The notes beneath the pieces were generated by a model, which was not told the DNA's origin, searched no databases, and saw nothing but the letters and a program-made list of their open reading frames with translations. Positions 27,552-33,443 of a stretch of DNA of 33,443 bases are shown in pieces. The stretch spans positions 1-33,443 of the forward strand of contig JAJQCH010000184.1 in the NCBI GenBank assembly GCA_021202795.1, in the 5' to 3' direction. The translations under genes and the position numbers were made by a program. This stretch comes from Oscillospiraceae bacterium. Lineage in GTDB: Bacteria > Bacillota > Clostridia > Oscillospirales > Oscillospiraceae. Position 1 is the first letter of the stretch; each line of letters starts with the position of its first letter.

Positions 27552-28811
27552 ATGGGAATGACCATGACCCAAAAGGTGCTGGCGGCCCATGCGGGGCTTG
27601 ACAGCGTAAAGGCCGGGGATCTGATCGAGGCGAAGCTTGACCTGGTGTTGGGAAACGACGTCACCACCCCCGTGGCCGTCACCGTGTTCGACGAGGCGGG
27701 ACTGGAGAGCATCTTTGACAAGGACAAGATCGCCATCGTCCTGGATCACTACACCCCCTGCAAGGACATTAAATCCGCCCAGCTCTGCAAGCAGGCGCGG
27801 GAATTTGCACACAGATTCAACATCACCCATTTCTACGATGTGGGCCAGGTAGGGATAGAACACGCACTCCTGCCGGAAAAGGGCCTGGTCGGCCCCGGCG
27901 ACTGCGTGATCGGGGCGGACAGCCATACCTGCACCTACGGCGCTCTGGGGGCCTTCTCCACCGGCGTCGGCTCCACGGATATGGCCGCCGGGATGGCCAT
28001 GGGGGAGAACTGGTTCAAGGTTCCCGCCGCCATCCGAGTGACGCTGACCGGCTCCCTGCCTCCCTATGTCAGCGGCAAGGACGTGATTTTGCATCTCATC
28101 GGCCTCATTGGGGTGGACGGGGCGCTGTATAAATCCCTGGAATTTCAGGGGGAGGGGGTGGCTAGCCTCTCCATGGACGACCGCTTCACCATCGCCAACA
28201 TGGCCATCGAGGCCGGGGCCAAAAACGGCATCTTCCCCGTGGACGAGAAGACGGTGGAATATGTCACGGGCCGCCTGGACAGACCCTACACGGTTTATGA
28301 GGCCGACCCGGACGCCGAGTATGACCAGGAGGTGGTCATCGACCTGAACAGCCTCCAGCCCACGGTCTCCCTGCCCCACCTGCCCAGCAACACCAAAACC
28401 ATCGACGAGGTGAAGGGCCTGCTCATCGACCAGGTGGTCATCGGCTCCTGCACCAACGGACGCATCTCTGACCTGCGTATGGCGGCCAGCATTTTGCAGG
28501 GCCGCCGTGTGGCGGAAAACGTCCGCTGCATCGTCATTCCTGCCACCCAGGAGATCAGCCTCCAGTGCGCCAGAGAGGGCCTGACGGAGATATTCATTCA
28601 GGCTGGCTGCGCCTTTTCCACCCCCACCTGCGGGCCGTGCCTGGGCGGACATATGGGCTGCATGGCGGAGGGGGAGGTGGCCGTGGCCACCACCAACCGC
28701 AACTTTGTGGGCCGCATGGGTCACACGGAGAGTAAGGTAATCCTGGCCTCTCCCGCTGTGGCCGCCGCCAGTGCCCTGGCCGGGTGTCTGGCCTCGCCCC
28801 TGGATCTGTGA
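27552..28811 (+). CDS. leuC: 3-isopropylmalate dehydratase large subunit
   Basis: [50 protein letters not shown]. Confidence 0.97.
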   Translation: MGMTMTQKVLAAHAGLDSVKAGDLIEAKLDLVLGNDVTTPVAVTVFDEAGLESIFDKDKIAIVLDHYTPCKDIKSAQLCKQAREFAHRFNITHFYDVGQVGIEHALLPEKGLVGPGDCVIGADSHTCTYGALGAFSTGVGSTDMAAGMAMGENWFKVPAAIRVTLTGSLPPYVSGKDVILHLIGLIGVDGALYKSLEFQGEGVASLSMDDRFTIANMAIEAGAKNGIFPVDEKTVEYVTGRLDRPYTVYEADPDAEYDQEVVIDLNSLQPTVSLPHLPSNTKTIDEVKGLLIDQVVIGSCTNGRISDLRMAASILQGRRVAENVRCIVIPATQEISLQCAREGLTEIFIQAGCAFSTPTCGPCLGGHMGCMAEGEVAVATTNRNFVGRMGHTESKVILASPAVAAASALAGCLASPLDL

Positions 28812-28823
28812 GGAGGAGAGAAC

Positions 28824-29321
28824 ATGGTAACAGGAACTGTATTTAAATATGGAGACAACGTGGACACGGATGTGATCATCCCGGCCCGATATCTGAACGC
28901 CCCCTCCCCGGCGGAGCTGGCAAAGCACTGCATGGAGGACATCGACGCGGCCTATGCCGCCTCGGTGAAGCCGGGGGACATCATGGTGGGGGGCTGGAAC
29001 TTCGGCTGCGGCTCCTCGCGGGAACACGCACCCATGGCCATCCAGGCCAGCGGAGCCTCCTGCGTCATTGCGGCAAGCTTCGCCCGCATTTTCTATCGAA
29101 ATGCTATTAACATCGGCTTTCCCATTCTGGAATGTCCCGAAGCGGCCCAGGCCATCGGAAACGGGGACACCGTTTCCGTGGATTTCTCCACCGGCGTCAT
29201 CGAGGACAAGACCACCGGCCAGACCTTCCAGGCCGCGGCCTTCCCGGCGTTTATCAATAACATTATCGAAAAGGGCGGCCTTCTGCCTTATCTGAAGGCC
29301 CGCCAAGACAAGAAAGGATAA
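28824..29321 (+). CDS. leuD: 3-isopropylmalate dehydratase small subunit
   Basis: [33 protein letters not shown]. Confidence 0.97.
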   Translation: MVTGTVFKYGDNVDTDVIIPARYLNAPSPAELAKHCMEDIDAAYAASVKPGDIMVGGWNFGCGSSREHAPMAIQASGASCVIAASFARIFYRNAINIGFPILECPEAAQAIGNGDTVSVDFSTGVIEDKTTGQTFQAAAFPAFINNIIEKGGLLPYLKARQDKKG

Positions 29322-29335
29322 AAGAGGTACAGAAC

Positions 29336-30409
29336 ATGGAGCTTAACATTGCCCTGATAAAGGGAGACGGCATTGGGCCGGAGATCGTGGAATCCGCCGT
29401 GGCCGTATTGGAAAAGACCGCAGCCAAGACAGGCCACACCTTCCACTTCACGGAATATCTGGCGGGCGGCTGCGCCATCGACGCCACCGGCGTTCCCCTG
29501 CCCCAGGAGACGGTGGACGGCTGCCTTGCCAGCGACAGCGTGCTGCTGGGCGCGGTGGGCGGCCCCAAGTGGGACACCCTGCCGGGGGACATCCGCCCGG
29601 AGAAGGCCCTGCTGGGCCTGCGCGCTAAGCTGGGCCTGTTCACGAACCTGCGCCCGGCCAAGCTCTATCCCGCCCTGGCGGGGAAATGCCCCTTGCGGGC
29701 GGACATCATAGAGCAGGGCTTCGATCTGCTGATGGTGCGGGAGCTGACCGGCGGCATTTACTTCGGTGAGCGGGGCCGCCGGGAGGGGCCGAACGGCCCG
29801 GAGGCCTACGACACGGAGGCCTATTCCGTCATGGAGATCGAGCGCATCGCCCGCGTGGCCATGGCCGCCGCCCAGAAGCGGCGGGGCAGCGTCATCAGCG
29901 TGGACAAGGCAAACGTCCTGGAGTCCTCCCGTCTGTGGCGGGAGACCGTACACCGCATTGCGGAGGAGTATGAGGGCGTCACCGTGACGGATATGCTGGT
30001 GGACAATACCGCCCAGCAGCTTATCCGCAATCCCTCCCAGTTTGACGTCATCGTCACCACCAATATGTTTGGGGACATCCTCTCGGACGAGGCCAGCCAG
30101 ATCACCGGCTCCATCGGTATGCTGCCCTCCGCCTCTCTGGGAGCGGGCAGCAGGGGTATGTACGAGCCGATCCACGGCTCCGCTCCCCGGCTCACCGGCA
30201 CGGGCCGAGCAAACCCCATCGCCACCATTCTGTCCGGGGCCATGATGCTGCGGTATTCCTTCGACCTGGGCGCGGAGGCGGACATCATCGAAAAGGCGGT
30301 GGACACCGCCCTGAATGACGGCTGCCGCACGGCGGATCTGGCCCCCGCCGGGACGGAGCATACCCTCAACTGCACGGAAATGACCAAGGAGATTTTGGCA
30401 AGAATCTGA
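29336..30409 (+). CDS. leuB: 3-isopropylmalate dehydrogenase
   Basis: IALIKGDGIGPEIV, VTTNMFGDILSDEASQITGSIGMLPSASLG, EPIHGSAPRLTG. Confidence 0.97.
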   Translation: MELNIALIKGDGIGPEIVESAVAVLEKTAAKTGHTFHFTEYLAGGCAIDATGVPLPQETVDGCLASDSVLLGAVGGPKWDTLPGDIRPEKALLGLRAKLGLFTNLRPAKLYPALAGKCPLRADIIEQGFDLLMVRELTGGIYFGERGRREGPNGPEAYDTEAYSVMEIERIARVAMAAAQKRRGSVISVDKANVLESSRLWRETVHRIAEEYEGVTVTDMLVDNTAQQLIRNPSQFDVIVTTNMFGDILSDEASQITGSIGMLPSASLGAGSRGMYEPIHGSAPRLTGTGRANPIATILSGAMMLRYSFDLGAEADIIEKAVDTALNDGCRTADLAPAGTEHTLNCTEMTKEILARI

Positions 30410-30432
30410 ATCTGATTGAAAGGAGCCGGCCT

Positions 30433-30456
30433 ATGGCCGGGCATAAGCAAGTATGA
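30433..30456 (+). CDS. candidate 7-codon mini-ORF (MAGHKQV) coupled to ilvB
   Basis: AAAGGAG at 30418-30424 is 8 nt from ATG 30433; stop TGA (30454-30456) overlaps ilvB ATG (30453-30455). Confidence 0.35.
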   Translation: MAGHKQV

Positions 30457-32159
30457 AAGAAACCGGCGCGAAAATACTGCTGGACTGTCTGCTGGAGCAG
30501 GGCGTGGACACCGTCTTCGGCTACCCCGGCGGCACCATTTTGAACGTCTACGACGCCCTGTATGACTATAGGGACAAGATCACCCACATCCGTACCGCCC
30601 ACGAGCAGGGGGCGAGCCACGCGGCGGACGGCTACGCCCGCTCCACCGGCAAGGTGGGCGTGTGCTTCGCCACCTCCGGGCCGGGGGCTACCAACCTGGT
30701 GACGGGCATTGCCACCGCCTATATGGACTCCTCCCCCGTGGTGTTCATCACCTGCAACGTGGGGAAAAACCTGATTGGCCGGGACTCCTTCCAGGAGGTG
30801 GACATCACCGGCATTACCATGCCCATCACCAAGTGCAACTATCTTGTGAGCCATGCGGATCAGTTGGCGGACGTGGTGCGGGAGGGCTTCGCCATCGCCC
30901 GCAGCGGACGGCCCGGCCCGGTGCTGATCGATATTCTGAAAAACGCCACGGCGGAGGAGGCGGAATATGAATACCTCCCCCGCGAGCTGCACCACACCCA
31001 GGGCCGCCTGGCCGCCCTGATCAGCCGGGCCAGTCACGACCTGAAGGCCCCAGAGCCGGACATCGCAGACATTGAAACGCTGGTGGAGCTGATAAACGGC
31101 GCGGAAAAGCCCCTGCTCATCTGCGGCGGCGGTATCGTCCGTGGCCGGGCGGACAAGGAGTTTGCGGAGTTTGCCCAGCGGCTGGACGCGCCGGTGGCCA
31201 TCACCGTCATGGGCGGCGGCGGCTTCAACGGGCGCAACCCTCTGACCACCGGAATGATCGGGATGCACGGCTCCCAGGCCAGCAACATGGCTGTGGACAA
31301 CTGCGATCTGCTGATCGCCTTCGGCTGCCGATTCTCCGACCGGGTGGCCCTGAACCCCGCCACCTTCGCCCAGAACGCGAAGATCGTCCAGGTGGACATC
31401 GACCGCTCGGAGATCAACAAAAACGTCCAGACCGACCACCACATTGTGGGGGACGCGAAGCGTGTCTTGCAGCTTTTGAACGAGCGGGTGGAGCAGAAGG
31501 AACACGAGGCGTGGAAGAAATACGTCTTCTCCTTCCCCACGGAGACGGAATATTCCCTCGCCGGGGACACCCTGACCCCCAAGCAGATCTCCGATGCCGT
31601 GGCCCGGATCGCCCCCTGGGACACCATCGTGGCCACGGACGTGGGCCAGCATCAGATGTGGGCCATCCAGCACTTCCACTTTGACTATCCCGGTCAGCTT
31701 CTCACCTCCGGGGGCTTCGGCTCCATGGGCTTCGGCCTGGGGGCCGCCATCGGGGCAAAGGTCAGCCACCCGGATAAGACCGTCCTGCACATCACCGGAG
31801 ACGGCAGCTTCCGCATGAACTGCCATGAGCTGGCTACGGTGGCCTATTATCATCTGCCCATCATCACCATTATCTATGACAACCGCACCCTTGGCATGGT
31901 GCGCCAGTGGCAGACGCTTATTTATGACAAGCGCTACTGCGAGACGGACATCGCCGTGGAGCCGGACTATGTGAAGCTGGCGGAGGCCTACGGCCTTTCA
32001 GGCCGCCGCGTCACCACCGTTCAGGACTTCGAGGACGCCCTGAAGGAGGCCCTGGCCTGCGGCCACGGCTATGTGATCGACTGCGCCATCGACGTGGACG
32101 AGAAGGTTCGCCCCATGGTCAACGGCGGCGATCATATCACCAAGTTTTTGCTGAATTAA
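30453..32159 (+). CDS. ilvB: acetolactate synthase large subunit
   Basis: VDTVFGYPGGTILNVYDALYD, HEQGASHAADGYARSTGKVGV, GDGSFRMNCHELATVA. Confidence 0.97.
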   Translation: MKETGAKILLDCLLEQGVDTVFGYPGGTILNVYDALYDYRDKITHIRTAHEQGASHAADGYARSTGKVGVCFATSGPGATNLVTGIATAYMDSSPVVFITCNVGKNLIGRDSFQEVDITGITMPITKCNYLVSHADQLADVVREGFAIARSGRPGPVLIDILKNATAEEAEYEYLPRELHHTQGRLAALISRASHDLKAPEPDIADIETLVELINGAEKPLLICGGGIVRGRADKEFAEFAQRLDAPVAITVMGGGGFNGRNPLTTGMIGMHGSQASNMAVDNCDLLIAFGCRFSDRVALNPATFAQNAKIVQVDIDRSEINKNVQTDHHIVGDAKRVLQLLNERVEQKEHEAWKKYVFSFPTETEYSLAGDTLTPKQISDAVARIAPWDTIVATDVGQHQMWAIQHFHFDYPGQLLTSGGFGSMGFGLGAAIGAKVSHPDKTVLHITGDGSFRMNCHELATVAYYHLPIITIIYDNRTLGMVRQWQTLIYDKRYCETDIAVEPDYVKLAEAYGLSGRRVTTVQDFEDALKEALACGHGYVIDCAIDVDEKVRPMVNGGDHITKFLLN

Positions 32160-32172
32160 GGGGGAGAAGAGC

Positions 32173-32724
32173 ATGGAAAAGAAAAGATATACCCTGGCCG
32201 TGCTGGTGGACAACTCCTCCGGCGTGCTGAGTCAGGTGTCCCGGCTGTTTTCCCGGAAGGGCTATAACATCGAATCCCTGGCCGTGGGTACCACGGACGT
32301 GCCGGAGATCAGTCGCATTACCATCGAGGTGCTGGCGGAGAAGGAGGCAAACGTGGTTCTCCTCTGCAACCAGCTCCGCAAGCTGCTGCCCGTCCATTCC
32401 GTGAAAATGCTGACCGCCAGCCACGCCATCCGGCGGGAGCTGGTGCTGATCAAGGTGAAGGCGGAGACCAGCGAGGCCCGCAATGAGATCATCCAGATCG
32501 CCAGCGTGTTCCGGGCCAACATCATCGACGTAGCCCCCGCCAGCCTGACTCTGGCCGTCATCGGGGAGGAGGAGAAGACCGTCGCCATCCAGAACCTGGT
32601 GGAGAAAAACGGCATCCTGGAACTTGTCCGCACCGGCGTGGTGGCCCTGGAGCGGGGCGCGTATACCATCGACGAGGACACCAAGGAAAAGGGCGAATTT
32701 AACTACGGCAAAAACGTGCTATAA
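32173..32724 (+). CDS. ilvN: acetolactate synthase small subunit
   Basis: ACT-domain start YTLAVLVDNSSGVLSQVSRLFSRKGYNIESLAVG. Confidence 0.95.
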   Translation: MEKKRYTLAVLVDNSSGVLSQVSRLFSRKGYNIESLAVGTTDVPEISRITIEVLAEKEANVVLLCNQLRKLLPVHSVKMLTASHAIRRELVLIKVKAETSEARNEIIQIASVFRANIIDVAPASLTLAVIGEEEKTVAIQNLVEKNGILELVRTGVVALERGAYTIDEDTKEKGEFNYGKNVL

Positions 32725-32755
32725 TAGGCACATACACAAAAAATTACAATTTTAA

Positions 32756-33443
<688 letters not shown>

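Noticed and set aside
25991-27736. 581-aa minus ORF over leuA (and similar at 27498..29306 and 30366..31853)
   Set aside because: Antisense shadows of leuA, leuC/leuD and ilvB

Overview
The window looks like chromosomal DNA from a fairly GC-rich gut-type Clostridia (Oscillospiraceae-like, by overall impression only). Most of it is ordinary: lepA, the rpmG-secE-nusG-rplK-rplA block, and a leuA-leuC-leuD-leuB-ilvB-ilvN-ilvC operon that runs off the right edge. The items most worth a second look are: (1) a compact sulfotransferase-cysD-cysNC operon with no sulfate-reduction genes in view, which looks like a dedicated PAPS-making sulfonation pathway; (2) an unlisted 38-aa Val/Ile/Leu-rich leader peptide upstream of leuA, with a 9-bp antiterminator pairing and a terminator, i.e. 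a classical ribosome-mediated attenuator in a lineage where T-boxes are the more familiar control; (3) a tryptophan T-box (UGG specifier) driving a trpX-trpB2-trpYZ uptake/salvage operon; (4) a ~100-bp imperfect-palindrome repeat present twice in opposite orientation, whose central stem differs in sequence but keeps complementarity; (5) a Phd-type antitoxin whose toxin is cut to 14 codons; (6) a translationally coupled C_GCAxxG_C_C / FMN-dependent oxidoreductase pair; (7) a 7-codon mini-ORF coupled to ilvB. No tRNA, rRNA, CRISPR array or complete transposon was found. All calls come from reading the sequence; no homology search was run.
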